This document shows, piece after piece, positions 5,605 through 11,691 of a stretch of 12,764 nucleotides of DNA. Each line of letters opens with the position of its first letter. The stretch's first letter is position 1. The notes under the pieces are model-generated. The model was given only the letters and a program-made list of their open reading frames with translations. It did not search any database and was not told where the DNA came from. The stretch lies in NCBI GenBank assembly GCA_900545325.1, contig UQZE01000053.1:1-12764 (forward strand). Reading direction: 5' to 3'. This DNA comes from an uncultured Eubacteriales bacterium. Its GTDB lineage: Bacteria > Bacillota > Clostridia > Christensenellales > Borkfalkiaceae. A program made the position numbers and the translations under genes.

Positions 5605-6489
5605 ATGAAAGGTAAAATAATTCTCGGCATGATGCGCATTGCCAAACTCGGCGTGAAGGAAACGGACAGGCTCGTCCGCCGCGCGCTGGATTTAGGCATA
5701 GATTTTTTGGATAACGCAGATATTTACGGCGGAGGCGATTCGGAAAGACTGCTCGGCGAGGTTCTGGGGCAGGACCGCGGCCTGAGGGATAAACTGTTTA
5801 TACAGAGCAAGTGCGGGATCCGCAGGGGCTGTTTCGATTTTTCCAAAGAACATATCCTTACGAGCGTGGACGGCATACTGCAAAGGCTGAAAACGGATTT
5901 TTTGGACGCGCTGCTGCTGCACCGACCCGACGCGCTCGTCGATTTCGGGGAGCTGAACGAAACCTTCGCCCTTTTGTATAAGAGCGGCAAAGTGAAATCT
6001 TTCGGCGTGTCGAATATGAATTCTTACCAGTTGCAGCTTTTTGAAAAATACGTGAAACTGCCCGTAAAATACAATCAGATGCAGCTGAGCGTGGTTCATT
6101 CGCATATGATCTCGCAGGGGCTGTTCGTCAACATGAGCGCGCCCGAAAGCGCGGACAGGGCGGCGGGCACGCTGGAATACTGCCGGCTGAAAAACATAAC
6201 GGTACAGGCGTGGTCGGCGCTGATGGCGAGCTGGGAGGACGGTTCTTTTATCGACAATCCGAAATATCCCGCCCTCAACGCGGAACTTTCCGTTCTTGCG
6301 GAAAAATACGGCGTGTCGAAGTCGGCGGCGGCGATCGCCTGGATTTTGCGCCTGCCGCAGGGCGTTATGCCCATTGTCGGCACCACGAGCGTGAAACATC
6401 TGGAGGAGCTTGCCGCCGCGCAGAACGTTTCGCTCACCCGCGAGGAGTGGTACGCACTCTATCAGAGCGCGGGGCATAAACTGCCTTAA
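5605..6489 (+). CDS. Aldo/keto reductase, YdhF-like
   Basis: This is an NAD(P)H-dependent aldo/keto reductase with a TIM-barrel fold, acting in the cytoplasm on a carbonyl substrate that cannot be told from sequence. The 294-residue protein keeps the catalytic tetrad: Asp36 and Tyr41 in LDNADIYGGG, Lys69 in QSKCGI, and His106 in LLLHRPD. The cofactor-side motifs are SGKVKSFGVSN (about 127-137) and the late block WILRLPQGVMPIVGTTS. The overall pattern resembles E. coli YdhF. It has its own promoter, an almost perfect AAGGAGGG site and a terminator, so it is monocistronic. Lying just upstream of uxaC it could take part in sugar acid metabolism, but the terminator separates the two, and the AAAATAATGCTA motif lies beyond its 3' end. 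Family is certain, substrate unknown. Confidence 0.92.
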   Translation: MKGKIILGMMRIAKLGVKETDRLVRRALDLGIDFLDNADIYGGGDSERLLGEVLGQDRGLRDKLFIQSKCGIRRGCFDFSKEHILTSVDGILQRLKTDFLDALLLHRPDALVDFGELNETFALLYKSGKVKSFGVSNMNSYQLQLFEKYVKLPVKYNQMQLSVVHSHMISQGLFVNMSAPESADRAAGTLEYCRLKNITVQAWSALMASWEDGSFIDNPKYPALNAELSVLAEKYGVSKSAAAIAWILRLPQGVMPIVGTTSVKHLEELAAAQNVSLTREEWYALYQSAGHKLP

Positions 6490-6522
6490 AAAAAGCGGTA
6501 CGGAATTTCCGTACCGCTTTTT
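6490..6522 (+). terminator. Rho-independent terminator after the aldo/keto reductase gene
   Basis: A perfect 15-base inverted repeat (AAAAAGCGGTACGGA at 6490-6504 and its complement at 6508-6522) begins directly after the stop codon. The right arm ends in TTTTT followed by ATTAT. Strong terminator, possibly also active on the opposite strand because the left arm begins with five A's. Confidence 0.9.
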
Positions 6523-6524
6523 AT

Positions 6525-6545
6525 TATAAAAATAATGCTAATTTT
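6525..6545 (+). promoter_or_regulatory. Candidate operator A upstream of uxaC
   Basis: The motif AAAATAATGCTA at 6529-6540 is an exact 12-base match to 8838-8849 in front of the divergent sugar operon. Its downstream extension TGCTAATTT (6536-6544) is shared exactly with the copy at 8792-8800. It lies about 65-80 bases upstream of the predicted uxaC transcription start, a usual place for an activator. Binding by the adjacent AraC-type regulator is inferred. Confidence 0.5.
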
Positions 6546-6569
6546 TGCGCATTCCCTTGATTTTGTGCC

Positions 6570-6598
6570 TTTTTCCGCAGAGCGGCGTATGCTACAAT
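6570..6598 (+). promoter_or_regulatory. Promoter of uxaC with weak -35
   Basis: TACAAT at 6593-6598 is preceded by TGC (extended -10). The sequence 17 bases upstream (TTTTTC, 6570-6575) is a poor -35, as expected for a promoter that needs an activator. The predicted start is near 6605, giving a very short leader of about 17 bases that still contains AAAGGAG at 6608-6614. Confidence 0.6.
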
Positions 6599-6621
6599 GA
6601 TAACCGTAAAGGAGCGCAAAA

Positions 6622-8007
6622 ATGAAAAAATTTATGGATAGGGACTTTTTGCTGGATAACGGCACGGCAAAGTTCCTGTATGAAAATTATGCAGAAAAAA
6701 TGCCCGTGTTCGACTATCATTGCCACCTCGACGCGCGCGAGATTTACGAAGATAAAAGATTTTCCACGATCACCGAAGCGTGGCTCAAAGGCGATCATTA
6801 CAAATGGCGGCTCATGCGGCAGTTCGGAGTGGAGGAAAAATACGTCACGGGGGATGCGGAAGATTACGAAAAGTTTCTGAAATACGCCGAAGTCGTGCCG
6901 TACGCCATAGGGAATCCGATCTATCATTGGACGCATCTCGAACTGAAACGCTTTTTCGGCATAGAGGAAACGCTTTCGCCCCAAACGGCGGCTTCGGTGT
7001 ACGCCCGCGCAAATAAAACGCTGCAAACGCTCACCGCGAGGCAGATGATTTTGAAAAGCAACGTCAAGGCGATCTTTACCACGGACGATCCTGCGGACGA
7101 TCTTAAATGGCACGAACTTCTGAAAAAAGACCGTTTTGCCGCGGACGTCCGCCCGACGTTCCGCCCCGACAAGGCGATTTCCGCGGAGAACGGCGGATAC
7201 GGAGACTATTTGAAAAATCTCGGACGTTCCTGCAATGCGGAGATTAAAAGCCTTTCCGACCTAAAAAAAGCGCTTTCCGTCCGCATGGATTATTTCGCGG
7301 CGCACGGTTGCGTCTGCGCAGACCATTCGTTCGGCAAGGTAGAATATCTGCCCTGCACGGAGGAAGAGGCCGCCGCAATTTTTCACAGGCTTCTCGCGGG
7401 CGGCGGGACGGATAACGTCGGCTTGGAAAAACTGAAAGGAAATCTCGTGCTTTTTTTGGGGAGGGAATACGCCCGCCGCGGCTGGGTTCAGCAATATCAT
7501 ATCGGCGCATTGCGCAACAATTCCGGCCGCTCTTTCAAAGAACTGGGGCCGGACGCGGGTTTCGACGCGATGAACGATCTTCCTTTTGCGGAAAAGCTCG
7601 CCGCGCTGCTGGACGCGCTCGATCGGGAAAACTCGCTGCCGAAAACCGTGCTCTATTGTCTCAATCCGAAAGACAACGAAACGCTCGCCGCGCTGATCAA
7701 CTGCTTTCAGCGCGGCGCGGGCAAAATGCAGTTCGGTTCGGGCTGGTGGTTCAACGATCAAAAAGACGGCATAGAGCGGCAGATGGAAACGCTTTCCCAA
7801 ATGGCGCTCGTTTCCCGCTTTATCGGCATGCTTACCGATTCGCGCAGTTTTCTCTCTTATACGCGGCATGAATATTTCCGCAGGATATTATGCAATCGTT
7901 TCGGCCGCCTGATCGAAAACGGGGAATATCCCGCGGACACGGCTTTTGTCGGCAGGATCGTGGAGGATATCTGTTACAATAACGCCGTGCGCTATTTCGG
8001 ATTATAA
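6622..8007 (+). CDS. uxaC: Uronate isomerase (glucuronate/galacturonate isomerase)
   Basis: UxaC interconverts D-glucuronate and D-fructuronate, or D-galacturonate and D-tagaturonate, the first cytoplasmic step of hexuronate breakdown. The 461-residue protein has the amidohydrolase-type barrel start with metal ligands His33 and His35 in FDYHCHLD. Other signatures are GNPIYHWTHLELKRFFG, FTTDDP, a central RGWVQQYHIGALRN and the C-terminal GMLTDSRSFLSYTRHEYFRRILC. Length is close to E. coli UxaC (about 470). The ATG has AAAGGAG with 7-base spacing. The gene is monocistronic, and its stop codon lies inside the shared terminator. The candidate operator upstream (6525-6545) links it to the AraC-type regulator and the operon at 8899-12764, which contains the next pathway enzyme, uxuA. 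UxaB/UxuB-type reductases are not seen in the window. Confidence 0.96.
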   Translation: MKKFMDRDFLLDNGTAKFLYENYAEKMPVFDYHCHLDAREIYEDKRFSTITEAWLKGDHYKWRLMRQFGVEEKYVTGDAEDYEKFLKYAEVVPYAIGNPIYHWTHLELKRFFGIEETLSPQTAASVYARANKTLQTLTARQMILKSNVKAIFTTDDPADDLKWHELLKKDRFAADVRPTFRPDKAISAENGGYGDYLKNLGRSCNAEIKSLSDLKKALSVRMDYFAAHGCVCADHSFGKVEYLPCTEEEAAAIFHRLLAGGGTDNVGLEKLKGNLVLFLGREYARRGWVQQYHIGALRNNSGRSFKELGPDAGFDAMNDLPFAEKLAALLDALDRENSLPKTVLYCLNPKDNETLAALINCFQRGAGKMQFGSGWWFNDQKDGIERQMETLSQMALVSRFIGMLTDSRSFLSYTRHEYFRRILCNRFGRLIENGEYPADTAFVGRIVEDICYNNAVRYFGL

Positions 8008-8037
8008 AAAAACGCCTTCTTCGGAAGGCGTTTTTTT
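8006..8037. terminator. Bidirectional UUCG-loop terminator shared by uxaC and the araC-type gene
   Basis: A perfect 14-bp stem (seven A's then CGCCTTC at 8006-8019, complement at 8024-8037) is closed by the very stable C(TTCG)G tetraloop. Both arms end in seven A or T bases, so it terminates in either direction. The uxaC stop (8005-8007) and the regulator stop (8038-8036 on the minus strand) both overlap the ends of the stem. Confidence 0.95.
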
Positions 8038-8779
8038 AATGCTGGTATTGTTTCGGCGAATACCCCGTATGTTTTTTGAAAAGGCGGGAGAAGTAATTAT
8101 AATCTTCAAAGCCGAGTTTGAGCGCGATCTCCGTCAGCGAATCCGCGCGTTCGACAATGAGTTTTTTCGCCTCCTCGATTTTCAGTTTATTAAAATATTC
8201 GATAATGGAAAAGCCGGTTTCTTTTTTGAATACGGTGTCGCAGTACACGGGGGAAAAGAAGGTCTGTCTGCCTATTTCCGCCAGCGTGAGGCGGCGGCCG
8301 AGGTTGCTCACCAAAAGTTTTTTTATCTGAAATACCAGCTTTCCGTTTTTGCTGCTCCTGCTGCGTTCTTCAAGCAGGAGCAGCAGGTATCCGAGCGCGA
8401 GCCGCTCTTTTGCGGCGGCGTTTTCAAAATTGCCGAGGGAAACGTTGTCCAAAATTTTCACGAATGCCAGAACGTCCGCGTTCACATACCGGCGTGTCAG
8501 CACGGGAAAGGGCGCGTCGGCGTTATCGGGAAGAAAAAAGTTGAAACTGACGTAATCGCAGCCGTTCACCTCGTAACGGCTGCGCGTAGAACCGCTCCTC
8601 AAAAATACGGCGTCTCCGCTTTCGAGCGGATATTCCACGCCGTCCACAACGTAAGTCATGCGCCCTTTTATCAATACCGTCAGTTCGTAAAAGGGGATCG
8701 TGGTCTTTTCCATGGCGTTCATCCTGCGGAACGCGTTGTGCCTGAAAAATTTCAGTTCGATTTCGTCGGTTCTAAACAT
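8036..8779 (-). CDS. AraC-family transcriptional regulator, probable hexuronate regulator
   Basis: This 247-residue protein has an N-terminal cupin-like sensor (about 23-80: YELTVLIKGRMTYVVDG and YPLESGDAVFLRSGS) and a C-terminal AraC/XylS double helix-turn-helix. The first HTH is at about 164-186 (RLTLAEIGRQTFFSPVY) and the second at 214-236. The family signature GFEDYNYFSRLFKKHTGYSP ends at about 242. It likely binds a sugar acid or derivative and activates the flanking uxaC and the divergent operon. The ATG at 8779 has no Shine-Dalgarno, but a TATATT ends 5 bases upstream, so the message may be leaderless. A candidate operator (8781-8800) covers this -10, which suggests autorepression. An internal Met23 start would cut into the cupin domain and is less likely. 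Ligand and targets are inferred from position. Confidence 0.9.
   Translation of the reverse strand: MFRTDEIELKFFRHNAFRRMNAMEKTTIPFYELTVLIKGRMTYVVDGVEYPLESGDAVFLRSGSTRSRYEVNGCDYVSFNFFLPDNADAPFPVLTRRYVNADVLAFVKILDNVSLGNFENAAAKERLALGYLLLLLEERSRSSKNGKLVFQIKKLLVSNLGRRLTLAEIGRQTFFSPVYCDTVFKKETGFSIIEYFNKLKIEEAKKLIVERADSLTEIALKLGFEDYNYFSRLFKKHTGYSPKQYQH
8351..8384. repeat. Perfect 12-bp inverted repeat inside the araC-type gene
   Basis: GCTGCTCCTGCT at 8351-8362 is repeated in reverse complement at 8373-8384 with a 10-base spacer. It encodes the run LLLLLEERSRSS (residues about 133-144) in the linker between sensor and DNA-binding domains. The mRNA would form a strong hairpin. It may simply reflect matching Leu and Ser/Arg codons. 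Confidence 0.6.
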
Positions 8780-8780
8780 A

Positions 8781-8800
8781 AATGAATATAGTGCTAATTT
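8781..8800 (+). promoter_or_regulatory. Candidate operator B overlapping the araC-type gene's -10
   Basis: AATGAATATAGTGC (8781-8794) matches the downstream repeat at 8834-8847 in 11 of 14 positions, and TGCTAATTT (8792-8800) is identical to that of site A near uxaC. It covers the regulator's own predicted -10 (8785-8790) and lies right next to its start codon. This is a classic negative autoregulation arrangement. Confidence 0.45.
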
Positions 8801-8813
8801 CAGCCTTAAAAAT
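8785..8813 (-). promoter_or_regulatory. Predicted promoter of the araC-type gene
   Basis: On the minus strand TATATT (8790-8785) ends five bases before the ATG at 8779, with ATTTTT (8813-8808) as a weak -35 at 17 bases. There is no TG extension. The start point would fall at or within one base of the ATG. Confidence 0.4.
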
Positions 8814-8824
8814 TGAAATAATGC
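8811..8824 (+). promoter_or_regulatory. Candidate operator C (direct repeat 1)
   Basis: AATTGAAATAATGC agrees with AATTAAAATAATGC at 8834-8847 in 13 of 14 positions. The repeat period is 23 bases, about two helical turns. It directly abuts the poor -35 region of the divergent operon promoter, where an AraC-type activator would contact sigma. Confidence 0.5.
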
Positions 8825-8853
8825 ATTTTATTAAATTAAAATAATGCTATAAT
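8825..8853 (+). promoter_or_regulatory. Promoter of the sugar isomerase-dehydrogenase-uxuA operon
   Basis: A perfect TATAAT at 8848-8853 has TGC immediately before it. The -35 position at 17 bases (ATTTTA, 8825-8830) is poor, consistent with need for an activator at site C. The predicted start is near 8860, giving a leader of about 39 bases to the ATG at 8899. Confidence 0.65.
8834..8849 (+). promoter_or_regulatory. Candidate operator D (direct repeat 2)
   Basis: Second copy of the direct repeat, containing the exact AAAATAATGCTA shared with site A upstream of uxaC. It overlaps the spacer and the TGC extended -10 of the sugar operon promoter, so part of its conservation could come from promoter sequence rather than from regulator binding. 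Confidence 0.45.
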
Positions 8854-8898
8854 TAGGATAACATATCCCAAAGGGGCATGTCAAGGGAAAGGATAAAT

Positions 8899-9747
8899 AT
8901 GATCAGACTTTGCGCATTTGCCGACGAAGCGGCAAAAGAACTTGCGGGGCAGCTCCGCATCATGAAAGAAAACGAAATTTACCTGCTGGAACTCCGCAGT
9001 ATCGACGGGATCAACGTGGCAAAAATGAGCCGTGCGCAGGCGGCGGATTACAAAGCCGAAATAGATAACGCGGGCGTCAGCGTCTTTTCGATCGGTTCGC
9101 CTTTGGGAAAAGCGGATATTTCCTGCGATTTCGAAGAATACAAAAAGACGATAGCGCACGTTTACGATCTTGCGGAAATCTTCGGCGCGGAGAACGTGCG
9201 CGTATTCAGTTTTTTCAACGCTTACGGCAACGCGGAGGAAGTCGTTTCCCGTCTGCAGTACATGGCGGACGCGGGGCGCGCGCGGGGGCTGAATATCTGT
9301 CACGAAAACGAAAAAGAAATCTTCGGCGATACGCTTAGCCGCGTGCAGTATTTGCAAAGCCGCGTCAAAGGGCTTAAATACATATACGATCCCGCAAACT
9401 TCATACAATGCGGGGAAAAGGCGGCGGATACGCTCTCCGCGCTCGCGGCGGACGCTTTTTATTTTCATATCAAGGACGTGATCGCCGCAACGGGCGAGCT
9501 CGTGCCCGCGGGCGAGGGGGACGGCGATATAGCCGGACTTGTCGGGGGAATAAAGGGGGATAAAGTGCTCACCCTCGAACCGCATCTCAGAATTTTTTCG
9601 GGTTACGGCGAAATAGACAAAGCCGAAATGAAAAACAAACGCGCTTTTCGGAGCAACGAGGAGGCTTTTGCGGCGGCTGCCGCCGCGCTGAAAAAAATTC
9701 TGGCTGACTGCGGATACAGAGAAAAAGGAGGTTCGTACGGCAAATGA
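8899..9747 (+). CDS. Sugar phosphate isomerase/epimerase-like TIM barrel (AP endonuclease 2 fold), first of two
   Basis: This 282-residue xylose-isomerase-like TIM-barrel protein belongs to the AP_endonuc_2 superfamily, whose members isomerise, epimerise or eliminate on sugars with a divalent metal. The four expected ligands are visible: Glu136 in CHENE, Asp164 in YIYDPANF, His190 in YFHIKD and Glu227 in LEPHL. PAGEGDGDI at 203-211 is the typical glycine-rich loop. I chose ATG 8899 because AAAGGA lies five bases upstream. The ATG at 8878 has its purine run only one base away and would add seven residues. It is the first gene of an operon whose next gene overlaps it by 4 bases. It may be the elimination or hydration enzyme of a 3-keto-glycoside pathway, or a uronate epimerase. 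The substrate is unknown. Confidence 0.88.
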   Translation: MIRLCAFADEAAKELAGQLRIMKENEIYLLELRSIDGINVAKMSRAQAADYKAEIDNAGVSVFSIGSPLGKADISCDFEEYKKTIAHVYDLAEIFGAENVRVFSFFNAYGNAEEVVSRLQYMADAGRARGLNICHENEKEIFGDTLSRVQYLQSRVKGLKYIYDPANFIQCGEKAADTLSALAADAFYFHIKDVIAATGELVPAGEGDGDIAGLVGGIKGDKVLTLEPHLRIFSGYGEIDKAEMKNKRAFRSNEEAFAAAAAALKKILADCGYREKGGSYGK

Positions 9748-10514
9748 AACGATTCGGGCTGAATTTGTATTCGGTGAGAAACCTCATCAAAACGGAAGAA
9801 AGTTTTTTAAATACTGCGCTGCGGCTGAAGGAGCAGGGGTATTCTTATCTGCAATATTCCGGCGGGGAGTTCGATCCCGCCCGCATTGCCCGCGTGAGCG
9901 AAGCGAGCGGACTTCCCGTCGTTCTCACCCACGTGCCGATGGCGCGTATTTTAGAGGATACGGACGCGCTTATGCGGGAACACGAGCTGTTCGGCTGCAG
10001 AAATATCGGTTTAGGCATGATGCCGCTCGATATTTTGCAGGACGACGAGGCCTGCCTTGCCGCGATCGGCAAACTGGAGCGCGCCGCGAAAAAAATGCGG
10101 GAAAACGGTTTCGGCTTTTTCTATCACCATCACCATTTCGAGTTCCGGAAAATGAAGGACGGCAGAACGGTTTTCGACGCGTTGCTCGAAACGGCGGAAC
10201 ACGTCAATATAACCGCGGATACCTATTGGCTGCAATACGGCGGCGCGGACGTCGTTTCCGCGCTCGAAAAGCTGCGCGGCAGGCTGGAATGCGTGCACCT
10301 TAAAGATTACAAGATAACGGGCGGCGCCGAAAAGGGCTACGCGCCTGATTTCGCCCCGCTTTCCGAGGGCGTGCTCGATTTTAAAAAGATCGTGGCGAAG
10401 ATGAAGGAATGCGGCGCAAAGTATTTTCTCGTGGAACAGGATAACGCCGCCGACTTTCCCGATCCGCTTTTGCAGACGGCGGTCAGCGCGGATTATCTGA
10501 AAAAGGAGGTGTGA
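9744..10514 (+). CDS. Sugar phosphate isomerase/epimerase-like TIM barrel, second of two
   Basis: This 256-residue protein is of the same superfamily as the preceding gene but clearly a different subfamily. Putative metal ligands are Glu133 in HHHHFEF (a striking run of four histidines at 128-131), Asp159 in ITADTYW, His185 in CVHLKDY and Glu231 in LVEQD. LSEGVLDF at 206-213 is the loop preceding the last strands. Proteins with DTYW and VHLKD often sit beside Gfo/Idh/MocA oxidoreductases, as here. The start overlaps the previous stop as ATGA, and AGGAGG lies 12 bases upstream, a long spacing that hints at translational coupling. Having two different barrels in a row suggests consecutive reactions on one substrate. 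Exact reaction not deducible. Confidence 0.88.
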   Translation: MKRFGLNLYSVRNLIKTEESFLNTALRLKEQGYSYLQYSGGEFDPARIARVSEASGLPVVLTHVPMARILEDTDALMREHELFGCRNIGLGMMPLDILQDDEACLAAIGKLERAAKKMRENGFGFFYHHHHFEFRKMKDGRTVFDALLETAEHVNITADTYWLQYGGADVVSALEKLRGRLECVHLKDYKITGGAEKGYAPDFAPLSEGVLDFKKIVAKMKECGAKYFLVEQDNAADFPDPLLQTAVSADYLKKEV

Positions 10515-10515
10515 T

Positions 10516-11691
10516 ATGGAAAAAGCGAGAATAGGTATCATCGGGTTGGGCAATCAGGGCAGCATGTATCTGAAAAAACTGTTCAACAAAGGGAAGATAC
10601 CGAGCGGAGAAGTTACCGCCGTATGCGATATTAACCCGGATAAAATCAAGGCTTTGGAGGGAGAACTGCACGGCGCGAAAGCGTTCGCCGACTATAAGGA
10701 TCTGCTTGCGAGCGGTCTGACGGACGGCGTGATCGTGGCCGTTCCGCATTATCAGCATCCCGAAATCTCGATCGCTGCAATGGAAGCGGGCATAAACGTT
10801 CTGTGCGAAAAACCCGCGGGCGTGTATACGAAACAGGTCAAGGAAATGAACGCCGCCGCGGCAAAGTCGGATAAGCTTTTCGCCATCATGTTCAACCAGC
10901 GCACCAACTGCGTGTATCGGAAAATGCGGGAGATGATCGCCTGCGGCGCAATAGGGAATATCAAGCGGGTGAACTGGATCATAACCAACTGGTACAGGAG
11001 CCAGAGCTATTACGATTCCTCGTCGTGGCGGGCGACATGGAAGGGCGAAGGCGGCGGCGTGCTGCTGAATCAATGCCCGCACCAGCTCGATCTGCTGCAA
11101 TGGGTGCTCGGCATGATGCCCCGCCGCATCCGCTCGTTCTGTCATTTCGGCAAATGGCACGACATCGAGGTGGAAGACGACGTTACCGCCTATCTCGAAT
11201 ACGACAACGGCGCGACGGGCGTTTTTGTAACTTCCACTGCCGATACGCCCGGCACGAACAGGTTGGAGGTAACGGGGGACGGCGGAAAACTCGTCTGCGA
11301 GTCCGACGAACTTACCTATTATCGGCTCGAAGAAAACGAACGCGTATTCAACGCGTCCTATACGGGCGGTTTCGGCGAGCCGAAATGCCGCGTCAGCAAA
11401 CCCGAAACGGACGGAAAAAACCCGCAGCACGCGGGAATAATCGAAAATTTTGCGGCCGCGATTCTCGGCAAGGAAAAGCTGTTCGTAGACGGAAGGGAGG
11501 GGCTCAACGGCGTGGAGATCATGAACGCCATGCTTTTATCCGCGTTTCTCGATAAAACGGTGGAACTCCCCGTCGACGACGAACTGTATCTCGCGGAGCT
11601 GAACAAGCGAGCGGCAAACGGCAGGGAAAAACACGTGCGGGAACGCGTGCTCGGCACGGAGAAATCCGTAGCCGACGGGAGAAAGCTATGA
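10516..11691 (+). CDS. Gfo/Idh/MocA-family oxidoreductase, first of two
   Basis: This NAD(P)-dependent sugar dehydrogenase has 391 residues. The N-terminal Rossmann fold starts with IGIIGLGNQG (Gly10, Gly12 and Gly15 bind the dinucleotide). The hinge motif CEKPAG at 97-102 holds the conserved Lys99. The C-terminal domain has WKGEGGGVLLNQCPHQLDLL with the catalytic His189 and Asp192, and then a beta-sheet that binds substrate. The length is about 60 residues more than the second copy. The start has GGAGGT at 10505-10510 with 5-base spacing, and the previous stop is one base upstream. It likely oxidises or reduces a sugar or glycoside at a ring hydroxyl, working with the TIM-barrel proteins. 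Cofactor and substrate are not determined. It could alternatively take the place of a fructuronate reductase. Confidence 0.9.
   Translation: MEKARIGIIGLGNQGSMYLKKLFNKGKIPSGEVTAVCDINPDKIKALEGELHGAKAFADYKDLLASGLTDGVIVAVPHYQHPEISIAAMEAGINVLCEKPAGVYTKQVKEMNAAAAKSDKLFAIMFNQRTNCVYRKMREMIACGAIGNIKRVNWIITNWYRSQSYYDSSSWRATWKGEGGGVLLNQCPHQLDLLQWVLGMMPRRIRSFCHFGKWHDIEVEDDVTAYLEYDNGATGVFVTSTADTPGTNRLEVTGDGGKLVCESDELTYYRLEENERVFNASYTGGFGEPKCRVSKPETDGKNPQHAGIIENFAAAILGKEKLFVDGREGLNGVEIMNAMLLSAFLDKTVELPVDDELYLAELNKRAANGREKHVRERVLGTEKSVADGRKL

Noticed and set aside
6555..6568. A possible fifth operator, TTGATTTTGTGC, in the uxaC promoter, 30 bases after site A.
   Set aside because: Only 7 of 14 positions match the repeat, so it cannot be told from chance in an AT-rich stretch.
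7946..8785. A 279-codon plus-strand frame opposite the AraC-type gene.
   Set aside because: It begins inside uxaC and runs through the shared terminator, and the opposite strand encodes a complete AraC-family protein.
8878..8898. Upstream ATG 8878 as the start of the first TIM-barrel gene.
   Set aside because: The purine run AAAGGGG is only one base away, whereas ATG 8899 has AAAGGA at proper spacing, and MIRLCAFADEA fits the family's first strand.
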